The notes beneath the pieces were generated by a model, which was given only the letters and a program-made list of their open reading frames with translations, had not been told where the DNA came from and made no database searches. 64,000 nt of DNA from Microbispora rosea subsp. aerata (GTDB taxonomy: Bacteria; Actinomycetota; Actinomycetes; Streptosporangiales; Streptosporangiaceae): contig NZ_BMPY01000013.1 in assembly GCF_014647835.1 (NCBI RefSeq), positions 110,069-174,068 of the forward strand, read 5' to 3'. The position numbers and the translations under genes were made by a program. Shown here piece by piece: positions 18,050 to 25,562 of the stretch (its first letter is position 1; every line of letters begins with the position of its first letter).

Positions 18050-18060
18050 AAGGAGACGGC

Positions 18061-18825
18061 ATGCTCACGTTTGACGTCGCCACCCGCTGGATCGACCGCT
18101 GGGACCGGCAGCAGGAGGGCTACCTCCCCGACCGGGAGGAGCGGTTCACCGCTCTGATCGACGCGGTCGAGGCGGGCGCGGGCCGCCCGGACCCTCTGGT
18201 GATCGATCTCGGCTGCGGCCCCGGGTCGCTGTCGGCCCGCCTGCTGGACCGTCTCCCCCAGGCCAGGGTCGTCGCGGTCGACGCCGATCCTCTGCTGCTG
18301 TCGCTGGGCGAGGCGGCCTACGGCCATCGCGACGGCCTGCGCTTCGTCCATCGTGACCTGCGCGAGCCGGGATGGACCGAGGCGCTCGGCCTCGGCCGCC
18401 CGGCGGACGCGGCGGTCAGCACGACCGCCCTGCACTGGCTGCCCGAGCCCGACCTGCGCGCCGTGTACGCCGAGCTCGCGACCGTGCTGCGGCCGGGCGG
18501 GCTGTTCCTCAACGGCGACCACATGAGCTCCGAGGACACCACTCCGGCGCTGGCGCGGCTGGAGCGGGCCCTGCACGAGAGCGAGGAGCGGCGGCGCTTC
18601 GCCGCCGGCCGCCCCGAGGACTGGCGCCAGTGGTGGGACGCGATCGCCGCCGACCCCGACCTCGCCGGCATCGCGTCGCCCAATCCTGCCACCGCGGCAC
18701 ACCACGGCTCGGAGTCGCTCCACCTGTCCACGCACGTCGAGGCCCTCCGCGCGGCGGGCTTCGCCGAGATCGGCATGCTGTGGCAGCGCGGCGACAACCG
18801 CCTGCTCTGCGCCGTACGTCCCTGA
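18061..18825 (+). CDS. Class I SAM-dependent methyltransferase
   Basis: A 254-residue methyltransferase. Motif I is VIDLGCGPGSLSARLLDRLP, the acidic residue of motif II lies in VVAVDADPLLLSL, and VSTTALHWLPEPDLRAVYAE and LRPGGLFLNGDHM give motifs IV and V. The fold is of the methyltransf_25 small-molecule type; the substrate cannot be told. AAGGAG lies seven bases before the ATG. It shares a promoter region with the divergent CGNR regulator, which probably controls it. Confidence 0.88.
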   Translation: MLTFDVATRWIDRWDRQQEGYLPDREERFTALIDAVEAGAGRPDPLVIDLGCGPGSLSARLLDRLPQARVVAVDADPLLLSLGEAAYGHRDGLRFVHRDLREPGWTEALGLGRPADAAVSTTALHWLPEPDLRAVYAELATVLRPGGLFLNGDHMSSEDTTPALARLERALHESEERRRFAAGRPEDWRQWWDAIAADPDLAGIASPNPATAAHHGSESLHLSTHVEALRAAGFAEIGMLWQRGDNRLLCAVRP

Positions 18826-18919
18826 TCCGCCGCGTTCGCACCACCGTCGCCCCCGTCTGCCACGTGCACCGGGCCGCCGCCCGGGACGGCCCGGCCCGCA
18901 GCGCCTCCCCATGCGTTCC

Positions 18920-18953
18920 GGCCGGCTCGACGGCGCGCGCCGTCGAGCCGGCC
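18920..18953. terminator. 34-bp perfect palindrome, probable hairpin terminator
   Basis: Both arms are GGCCGGCTCGACGGCGC with no loop beyond the central GC bases, giving a perfect 34-base inverted repeat about 95 bases after the methyltransferase stop. There is no T tract on either side. In GC-rich actinobacteria such stems often end transcription; a protein-binding or cruciform role is an alternative. Confidence 0.5.
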
Positions 18954-19064
18954 CATCGGGTGCCGCCGTCCGCGGTCCCGGCGTCACCCGCCGGATCCGG
19001 TCGCCCGCCGCCGCGACCCGTGTCCCGGTTCATGTGGCCGAGCGCCGCGGGCGCGGCGGGTCCG

Positions 19065-19070
19065 TAGAAT
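19065..19070 (+). promoter_or_regulatory. -10 box for a probably leaderless phzF-like mRNA
   Basis: TAGAAT lies eight bases before the ATG of the PhzF-like gene and no ribosome site is present. In actinobacteria a TANNNT box at this distance places the transcription start at or next to the start codon. No clear -35 is seen. Confidence 0.4.
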
Positions 19071-19078
19071 CAGCCGCC

Positions 19079-19861
19079 ATGCGCGTCTTCACCGTCGATT
19101 CGTTCACCGACCGGCCGTTCCGCGGCAACCCCGCGGCGGTCTGCCTCCTCGACGAGGCCGTTCCGGACGAGTGGATGCAGGCGGTGGCCGCCGAGATGCG
19201 CCATTCGGAGACGGCGTTCGTCCTGCCGCAGGGCGACGGGCCCCGCTCGCTGCGCTGGTTCACCCCCGCCGTCGAGGTCGCGCTGTGCGGGCACGCCACC
19301 CTGGCCACCGCCCACGTCCTCTACACCCTGGGCGAGACCGGACGGCTGGAGTTCGCCACGAAGAGCGGCGTGCTCACGACCGAGCAGACGGGCGACGGGC
19401 TCATCGCGATGGACTTCCCGGCGAACCCGGCCACGGCCTGCCTGCCTCCGGACGGCCTCGCCGAGGCCCTCGGCGTCGCGCCCGTGTGGACCGGGCGCAG
19501 CCGGTTCGACATCCTGGTCGAGGTCGGCTCGGCCGACGAGGTGCGGGCCGCCGACCCCGACATGGCGCGGCTGGCCGAGGTCGAGGCCCGCGGCGTCATC
19601 GTGACGGCGCCCGGCGTCGGCACCTCCGCCGACTACGTCTCCCGGTTCTTCGGCCCCCGGGTGGGCGTGCCGGAGGACCCGGTCACCGGCTCGGCCCACT
19701 GCGTGCTCGCACCGTACTGGTCGGCCAAGCTCGGGCGGGACACGCTCCTCGGGGAGCAGCTGTCGCAGCGCGGCGGGACCGTGCGCACCACCCTGCGCGG
19801 CGACCGGGTCGAGCTCGCCGGGCGGGCGGTGACCATCTGGTCCGGCGAGCTGGAAGTCTGA
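19079..19861 (+). CDS. PhzF-family isomerase/epimerase-like protein
   Basis: A 260-residue protein with the duplicated diaminopimelate-epimerase fold of the PhzF family. The start MRVFTVDSFTDRPFRGNPAA is the family signature, and the general acid/base glutamate lies in RHSETAFVLP (Glu44). The second half contains CGHATLATAHVL and the family's VGVPEDPVTGSAHCVLAPYW. PhzF itself isomerises a phenazine precursor, but most family members, including this one with no phenazine genes around it, have unknown substrates. Confidence 0.88.
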   Translation: MRVFTVDSFTDRPFRGNPAAVCLLDEAVPDEWMQAVAAEMRHSETAFVLPQGDGPRSLRWFTPAVEVALCGHATLATAHVLYTLGETGRLEFATKSGVLTTEQTGDGLIAMDFPANPATACLPPDGLAEALGVAPVWTGRSRFDILVEVGSADEVRAADPDMARLAEVEARGVIVTAPGVGTSADYVSRFFGPRVGVPEDPVTGSAHCVLAPYWSAKLGRDTLLGEQLSQRGGTVRTTLRGDRVELAGRAVTIWSGELEV

Positions 19862-19947
19862 CCGCCTTTCGGACCTGCGCCCGCCGGGCGTGAGCCGTAC
19901 GGCGTGCTCCCGCCGCGCGGCGCAACCGTGAGAGGTTTCGCCCGGCG

Positions 19948-20955
19948 TCAGGAGGCCGCCACGCCGAGGGCGGCCTCGATCCGCCGCACGGCGGTGATCG
20001 CGCCGAACGCCAGCAGCCGCACGAGGTCGGCGTCGGACCTGCCGCCCCCGGCCTCCCTCCAGGCGGCGACGTGGGCGTCGGTCACCCGGTACGGCGCGAG
20101 GGCGGCCAGCAACGCGAGCCGGGCCGCCGGCCGCTCCACCGGGGGGACCTGCTCCAGCGGGCCGGACGGCCACCCGGACAGCGGAGGGCGCGTGCCGTCC
20201 CACTCGGCGACGACCTCCATGACCGCCTCCCTGGCCGTGCCGCCCAGGAGGGCGGCCCCCTCCTCCGCCACGGCGTGCAGCGTGGCGAACGCCGCCCCGA
20301 CCGGCGTGCCCACTCCCCACGCCGGGACCCTGCCCCTCGGCAGCCCGCGCAGCAGCGGCAGCGCCTCCCCCTGCGGCAGCGTGCGGCGCACCGTCCCGGC
20401 CAGGACTCTGCCGCCCAGGCCGCGGACGAGCCGGAACCGCTGCAGCCCGGCGGGCAGGAGGTTGTCGGTCAGCAGCGACGACACCATCCGGTTGATGAAG
20501 TGGAAGGCGAGGGCCGTGCCGATGTGCTCGGCCGCGTGACCGGGCGGGCCAGGTGGCGCGTGTCCGGCCGTCGCCGTGCCGACGGCCCACTGGAACAGCC
20601 GCGCGTGCTCCGGATCGGACGGCGTCTCCCCCCGCGCCACGGTCTCGGCCAGCCGGTGCTCACCGGTCGCGTGCAGGAGCACGGTGTGCGCGTCCACGCA
20701 GAACGGGCACTTGTTGGCGTACGAGACCCCGGCGGCCACGACCTCCTTGGCGACCCTCGGGGCCCGCCCGGCGAGCAGCGACTCGCGCAGCACGGCCCAG
20801 GTGGGGGCCAGCACGTCCGGCGCCGGGGACAGCGTCACGAACAGCGGCATGCGGGCCATGCCGAAATCCCGGGCGATCTGGGCGTAGACCTCGGCCACGA
20901 GGCCGGTCGCCGCCACCCTGGGCACCGGGGTCACATAGCGGTACGGCGTCGCCAT
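19948..20955 (-). CDS. AhpD/CMD-like peroxidase-related protein
   Basis: A 335-residue protein with an alkylhydroperoxidase-like N-terminal half. The redox motif is SYANKCPFCVDAHTVLL (CxxC(x)3H). Relatives of this length occur in actinobacteria as carboxymuconolactone decarboxylase family proteins with a helical C-terminal extension. The ATG giving MATPYRYVTP is supported by GGGGAGG upstream. It is divergent from the histidine kinase gene, with about 200 bases between. It could be under control of that two-component system, but no motif shows this. Confidence 0.75.
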   Translation of the reverse strand: MATPYRYVTPVPRVAATGLVAEVYAQIARDFGMARMPLFVTLSPAPDVLAPTWAVLRESLLAGRAPRVAKEVVAAGVSYANKCPFCVDAHTVLLHATGEHRLAETVARGETPSDPEHARLFQWAVGTATAGHAPPGPPGHAAEHIGTALAFHFINRMVSSLLTDNLLPAGLQRFRLVRGLGGRVLAGTVRRTLPQGEALPLLRGLPRGRVPAWGVGTPVGAAFATLHAVAEEGAALLGGTAREAVMEVVAEWDGTRPPLSGWPSGPLEQVPPVERPAARLALLAALAPYRVTDAHVAAWREAGGGRSDADLVRLLAFGAITAVRRIEAALGVAAS

Positions 20956-21141
20956 CCTGGCCTCCCCACGGGTCGTGCTGTCATGCGGCCCGATCTTGCC
21001 GGGTGTCGCCGTCCCCGGTCGTCGTACGAGGGAAGGCGTTCCGGGCCGCTCCCCGGCACAGTGGGAGCCACAGGCCGTACTCCGGCGGGAGTAGTGCCGG
21101 ACCGGTCCGCCGGGAGGAGGCCACAAGATTCGATCGCGGTT

Positions 21142-21147
21142 TACGCT
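21142..21147 (+). promoter_or_regulatory. Possible -10 box of the NarL-type two-component operon
   Basis: TACGCT ends six bases before the ATG of the kinase gene, and no ribosome site is present, suggesting a leaderless transcript. A convincing -35 is missing, so this is a weak call. Confidence 0.3.
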
Positions 21148-21153
21148 GTGAAC

Positions 21154-22479
21154 ATGGACGGCGAACGCGGACGGCAGGCCTCCCCTACTCTCCTCGCTTC
21201 ACCGGAGCAGAAGGCGTCCCCTGACACCGATGTGTTCGCCCCGCCCCCACCGGACAACCGGCCGGCCGCCGGGCACCTCGCCCGCACGTACGCCTCGGAT
21301 GTGGCGATCGCGGGCGTCGTCGCGGCGCTGCTCGTGGGCGGGACCCTGCTCCCCGGCGCGCCGAACGGCCCGGCGCAGGTGGGGGTGCTGGGCTATCTGC
21401 TCCTGCTGAGCGGGTCCGCCGCGCTGGTGGTGCGGCGTACGGCGCCGGTGGCCGCGCTCGTCGTGTCGACCGCCTGCATGCTGGCCTACGCCCTGGGGGT
21501 GTCCCCCGAGACCACGACCACCTTCCCCGTCCTCGTCACGGTCTTCTCCGCCGCGAACGCCGGCCGGCGCGCGTGGGCGTCGTCGGCAAGCGCCGTCTAC
21601 CTGGCCGGTGTCCTGCTCGTGGAGATGTCGGACCTCGGCACGCGGACCCCGCGCGAGGTGGTGGACCGGCTCGGCCTGCAGCTCGGCTGGTTCGTCGCCG
21701 CCAACGTGGCGGGGGTCGTCTCCCGGCAGCGCCAGGCCTACCTGCGCCAGGCCGAGCAGCGGGCCATCGAGGCGGAGCGCACCCGCGAGGAGGCCGCGCT
21801 GCGCCGGGCCGGCGAGGAGCGGCTGCGCATCGCCAGGGAGCTGCACGACTCGCTCACCCACAGCATCTCGATCATCAAGGTGCAGGCCGGCGTGGCCGTC
21901 CATCTGGCGCGCAAGCGCGGCGAGGAGGTGCCGCCCGCGCTGCTGGCCATCCAGGACGCGAGCGCGGACGCGATGCGGGAGCTGCGCGCCACGCTGGAGG
22001 TGCTGCGCGAGCCCGGCGCCGACGACGCCCCCGGCACGGCCAGGGCCGACCGGATCGGCGAGCTGGTCGAGCGGGCCCGGTCGGCGGGCGTGCCCGCGAC
22101 GCTGGCGGTCACCGGCACGCCCCGCGCCCTGCCGCCCGAGGTCGACCTCGCCGCCTACCGCATCGTGCAGGAGGCGCTCACCAACGTGGCGCGGCACGCG
22201 GGCCCCGCGTCGGCGTCGGTGCACGTCGGTTACCGGCCCGACTCCCTCGTCGTACGCGTCGAGGACGACGGCCGGGGCCAGCCCGGCGGGCCGGCCTGTG
22301 CGGAACGGCCCGAAGCGGCTCGCACGGGCGTCGGGCTCACCGGCATGCGGGAGCGGGTGTCCGCGCTCGGCGGGCGGCTGCAGACCGGTCCGGGGCCGCA
22401 CGGCGGTTTCGTCGTCCACGCCGAGCTGCCGCTCACCGGTGTCATCTGCGAGTCGCACGTCAAGGAGGGGGCGGCGTGA
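21154..22479 (+). CDS. NarL-type sensor histidine kinase
   Basis: A 441-residue membrane kinase. After a 45-residue cytoplasmic start come four or five membrane segments (VAIAGVVAALLVGGTLL, VGVLGYLLLLSGSAALVV, VAALVVSTACMLAYAL and others) and a coiled coil. The HisKA_3 dimerisation region has the phospho-acceptor in RIARELHDSLTHSISIIKVQ (His231). The ATPase domain carries YRIVQEALTNVARHAG, VEDDGRG and GVGLTGMRERVSALGGRL. No sensor domain lies outside the membrane, so it probably senses envelope state, as LiaS/DesK relatives do. GTGA overlap with the regulator gene shows they form one unit. Confidence 0.92.
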   Translation: MDGERGRQASPTLLASPEQKASPDTDVFAPPPPDNRPAAGHLARTYASDVAIAGVVAALLVGGTLLPGAPNGPAQVGVLGYLLLLSGSAALVVRRTAPVAALVVSTACMLAYALGVSPETTTTFPVLVTVFSAANAGRRAWASSASAVYLAGVLLVEMSDLGTRTPREVVDRLGLQLGWFVAANVAGVVSRQRQAYLRQAEQRAIEAERTREEAALRRAGEERLRIARELHDSLTHSISIIKVQAGVAVHLARKRGEEVPPALLAIQDASADAMRELRATLEVLREPGADDAPGTARADRIGELVERARSAGVPATLAVTGTPRALPPEVDLAAYRIVQEALTNVARHAGPASASVHVGYRPDSLVVRVEDDGRGQPGGPACAERPEAARTGVGLTGMRERVSALGGRLQTGPGPHGGFVVHAELPLTGVICESHVKEGAA

Positions 22480-23150
22480 TCAGAGTGCTGCTCGTGGACG
22501 ACCAGGCGCTCATCCGCGCCGGGTTCCGGGCACTGCTCGACTCCGAAGAGGGCATCGAGGTCGTCGGCGAGGCGGGCGACGGCGCCGAGGGCCTGGCGCT
22601 GGCCGAGCGGTACGTCCCGGACGTCGCGCTCGTGGACATCCAGATGCCGGGGATGGACGGCATCGAGACGACCCGCCGCATCGCCGCCGACCCCCGCCTC
22701 GCCTCCACCCGCGTGGTGATGCTCACCAACTACGGGCTCGACCGGTATGTGTTCGACGCGCTGCGGGCGGGCGCGAGCGGCTTCCTGCTCAAGGACACCG
22801 AGCCGATGGAGCTGCTCCAGGCCATCAGGGTCGCGGCTCGCGGCGACGCCCTGCTGTCCCCGGCGGTCACCCGCACGCTGATCAGCGAGTATGTCTCCCG
22901 CCCGCCGGAGGCCGTGCCGACGGCCGCCCTGGAGGAGCTGACCAACCGGGAGCGGGAGGTCGTCGCCCTGGTCGCCCGCGGCCTCACCAACGAGGAGATC
23001 GCCGCGCACATGGTGATCAGCCCGTTCACCGCCAAGACCCACGTGAGCAGGGCGATGACCAAGCTGGGCGCGCGTGACCGCGCCCAGCTCGTCGTGTTCG
23101 CCTACGAGTCCGGCCTGGTGGTTCCCCGCAACTCCGCCAGGTCCGGCTGA
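22476..23150 (+). CDS. NarL/FixJ-type response regulator
   Basis: A 224-residue regulator. The receiver domain has acidic residues in LLVDDQALIRAGFRAL, phospho-acceptor Asp54 in VALVDIQMPGMDGIETT and Lys in FLLKDTEP. The LuxR-type HTH at the end reads LTNREREVVALVARGLTNEE, then FTAKTHVSRAMTKLGARDRA. The GTG overlaps the kinase stop and is preceded by AAGGAGG. It is the partner of the kinase; targets are unknown, with its own operon or the divergent AhpD-like gene as candidates. Confidence 0.93.
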   Translation: MIRVLLVDDQALIRAGFRALLDSEEGIEVVGEAGDGAEGLALAERYVPDVALVDIQMPGMDGIETTRRIAADPRLASTRVVMLTNYGLDRYVFDALRAGASGFLLKDTEPMELLQAIRVAARGDALLSPAVTRTLISEYVSRPPEAVPTAALEELTNREREVVALVARGLTNEEIAAHMVISPFTAKTHVSRAMTKLGARDRAQLVVFAYESGLVVPRNSARSG

Positions 23151-23355
23151 GCCCGTTCGGCGGCGAACCGGTGCGCGGCGAGCGATCCGGTCACGTCCGC
23201 GTCCGCCTTTTCATCGGATAGGAGCCGATCAGCAGCACGAAAACGGCAGCCCGATTACGGGCACGTTTCGGCGCGGCGGGCGCGGTCTGCCTCGACACCA
23301 TCAGCCGCCTGGGCACGACGGCCGGCTGAGCTGACGGTTCGACTGAGCACGACGG

Positions 23356-23812
23356 TCATTTGAAGACGGAGAACTTCTTGGTCAGCGGGTGGAGCGCCTC
23401 GGCCTCGCCGAAGACCAGCACGCCGATGTAGTCGAGCTCGTCGGGACCCGCGTTCTTGGTGGGTTGATCTGGTCCTCGGCCGAGGCGCCCAGCATGGTCG
23501 CGGTGAACACGTTCCGGGGCAGTCCCCGCTCCCCCGCGGCCGCGGCGAGCGTCCTGAGCTGGTTGCCGTTGTCCGCCCGCAGCACGATGAACGGATATCG
23601 GCTGATGGACGAGACGAAGTCACCGGCGGGACACGGATATTCGAGCAGCTCCGTCTCACCGGGTGGAGCGATTCCCGCCAGCCCGCCGGCCAGATGTCCC
23701 GGGCGTTCATCAGCACCGGAACAGGAAAGCGCTTGTTCAGCACGGCCACGAATTTCTTGCTGTTATCCGCGTACATCAGGTCCTCTCGAACCGCGGGCTC
23801 CAGCGTTTTCAT
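23356..23812 (-). pseudogene. DUF2000 protein gene broken by two frameshifts
   Basis: Three frames of the minus strand together give a complete DUF2000-like protein. The first piece starts MKTLEPAVREDL and contains KKFVAVLNKRFPVPVLMNA. After a one-base shift near 23694 the next reads HLAGGLAGIAPPGETELLEY and RADNGNQLRTLAAAAGERGL. After a second shift near 23455 the last reads TKNAGPDELDYIGVLVFGEA, ending LTKKFSVFK. Each break is repaired by one base, so either the gene is a young pseudogene or the sequence has indel errors. DUF2000 proteins have no established function. Confidence 0.75.
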
Positions 23813-23947
23813 TATGACTGTCACAGCCTGGCCGCTCCTCGCGATGTTTACGCACGTATTACACGAACACGTCTCGATTTTCGCGGCCGGCGACCGAACC
23901 GGCGGGTCACCGTGATGCTTTCGCTTGAACCTGAGTAGGCACTTACG

Positions 23948-24238
23948 TTGAGGCGCCGCGACACCCTGCTCAAGGCCCTCGCCGATCTGCTCCCGCAGTG
24001 GAAGTGGACGACCCCGTCCGGCGGGCTGTCCGTATGGGTCGCGCTCGACCGTCCGATCTCCACCACGCCGGCGGACGCCGCCGAGCGCTATGCCGTACGC
24101 CTGGTGCCGGGACCCCGCTCCGGACCGGACGGCACCTTCGAGCGCCACCTCCGGCTTCCCTTCTCGCTGCCGTCCCACCGGTTGACGGAGGCGGTCGAGC
24201 GGATCGCCAAGGCCGAAAGCGACCCGCGCCGCCCCTGA
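23948..24238 (+). pseudogene. C-terminal remnant of a MocR-type regulator
   Basis: The 96-codon frame corresponds to the last quarter of a GntR/aminotransferase regulator: RRRDTLLKALADLLPQWKW, TTPSGGLSVWVALDRPIS, AERYAVRLVPGPRSG and FERHLRLPFSLPSHRLTEAV. The HTH and the PLP-lysine parts are missing; upstream sequence does not encode them in any frame. The TTG/ATG-like start has no ribosome site. MocR genes often sit divergent from DUF2000 genes, as here, so this pair is probably a decayed module. Confidence 0.7.
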
Positions 24239-24870
24239 CGTCCTTGCGGGGTGCCGCCCGCCGGGACGAGACAGGGCCGGCGCCGGGGCAGCCGGCCCCG
24301 CGCAGCCCGGGGTGTTGTGCTCCGGCGTGTCGCGAGAAACTTTCACGCGCTCGTGCGGGGCGGGAACGCCGGCGTCGCCGGAGAAACGGCAGGTGATCGG
24401 GTCACCGTCCCGGGTTTAACGACACGGTGTCGCCATGTCCTGACAGAGGATTACTTGAACACTTGACTACCGGGTGCCGATTGAGCATTCTTGGCTGCAC
24501 CGCCACTCGCTTATTCGCCGTGGAATAAGCGAAGTGCGGCCACCGTGGTTCATCGGCGAACTGCCGAACCCGTAACCGGCGACGCCGCCGATTCCGGGGT
24601 TTGACCTACGGTTAGGTGTTTTTGCTCGCACGTCCGCGCGGCTTCGCGCCGCCGCATGCCGAAATCGCCGACAATGTGAGCATTGGAATGCGGGAAATGA
24701 CGGCCGGTTTATCGAGCAAGGACCGCGAACAGGCGACGGCCGGAGTTTCCCTTTCACCGGTCCGGCGTTTCCGGAAAGTGGCCGGCCTTCCCTGGCCGTT
24801 CCCATCGGCCGGCCGCGTTCCCGATCGTGCGGCGCGGCCCGCCCGGCAGGCACGACAAGAAGGTGATCAC
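24239..24870. other. 630-bp intergenic region, lower GC, with one hairpin
   Basis: I find no supportable gene here. The frame leading into the DoxX gene is open from 24616 but lacks a start signal and has no family resemblance before the DoxX ATG. A weak promoter candidate is TTGACT (24463-24468) with CATTCT (24486-24491), 17 bases apart. An inverted repeat lies at 24500-24540. The region reads like the eroded continuation of the pseudogene patch. Confidence 0.5.
24500..24540. terminator. Hairpin with AT-containing stem
   Basis: CGCTTATTC (24508-24516) pairs with GAATAAGCG (24523-24531) over a six-base loop; allowing a bulge, the stem extends through CACT/AGTG and CCGC/GCGG. No T tract follows on either strand. 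It may be a terminator for the pseudogene patch or a protein site. Confidence 0.4.
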
Positions 24871-25320
24871 ATGAAAACGGACCAGTTCAGGGGACCAGTC
24901 CTGTCGCTCTTCCGCATCGTGACGGGGCTGTTGTTCGCCTGTCATGGCGTGGCGTCGATCTTCGGCGTGCTGGGCGGCAACCGTGGGACCGGCCAGGCCG
25001 TGGCCTTTGGAACGTGGCCGGGCTGGTGGGCGGCCGCCATCCAGCTGGTGTTCGGGTCTCTCGTCCTCATCGGGTTGCTCACCCGGGTGAGTGCGACGCT
25101 GTGCTCCGGCTCGATGGCGTACGCGTATTTCGTCGTCCACGCGCCGCAGGCGCTGTTCCCGCTGCAGAACGGCGGTGAGCTCGCGGCCTTGTTCTGCTGG
25201 TCGTTCTTCCTTATCGCGATCTTCGGGCCCGGCGCCTGGGCGCTGGACACGTGGATCCACCGGATGCGGCACCCCGATGAGGAGGCCGAGCCGTACGCAC
25301 CCGCCACGGCGCGGGTGTAG
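24871..25320 (+). CDS. DoxX-family membrane protein
   Basis: A 149-residue protein with four membrane segments, beginning SLFRIVTGLLFACHGVAS and continuing through WAAAIQLVFGSLVLIGLLT. The spacing and the early Arg/His in RIVTGLLFACHG match DoxX family members, which are linked with thiol/redox functions in some bacteria but mostly uncharacterised. AAGGTG lies eight bases before the ATG. It stands alone. Confidence 0.85.
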   Translation: MKTDQFRGPVLSLFRIVTGLLFACHGVASIFGVLGGNRGTGQAVAFGTWPGWWAAAIQLVFGSLVLIGLLTRVSATLCSGSMAYAYFVVHAPQALFPLQNGGELAALFCWSFFLIAIFGPGAWALDTWIHRMRHPDEEAEPYAPATARV

Positions 25321-25468
25321 CTCGCCATCCCGCCGCCCGCCGGCCCGCCCCCGCCGGCGGGCGGCAGGGGTGAAAGTTTCAGCTCCTCAACCTGCCCGCC
25401 GCCGCGCTGACCTGGCGGTACGGCTCCGTAACCGGAGCGTGCTTGGACCGCGCCATCTGGCGTACGCA

Positions 25469-25505
25469 CGATCTGGGCGGGAGCCATCTCCAGATCGTCC
25501 CGCCC
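25469..25505 (+). promoter_or_regulatory. Overlapping alternative hairpins upstream of the first cellulase gene
   Basis: Two inverted repeats share bases. CGATCTGG (25469-25476) pairs with CCAGATCG (25490-25497). GGGCGGGA (25475-25482) pairs with TCCCGCCC (25498-25505). Both are perfect eight-base stems, and only one of them can form at a time. They lie about 60 bases before the cellulase ATG. I did not find the TGGGAGCGCTCCCA palindrome used by CelR/CebR regulators in this region. Confidence 0.45.
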
Positions 25506-25562
25506 GTTTCCGGGGCAGCCCCGCCGCGCGGCCGGGGCCGGCCCGTCGTCCTTGTGAGGGGC

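Noticed and set aside
19079-19861. Phenazine biosynthesis gene phzF
   Set aside because: No other phz genes lie nearby; most PhzF-family proteins act elsewhere.
24616-24870. N-terminal extension of the DoxX protein
   Set aside because: The frame is open but the DoxX family begins at the 24871 ATG and the upstream part has no motif or start signal.
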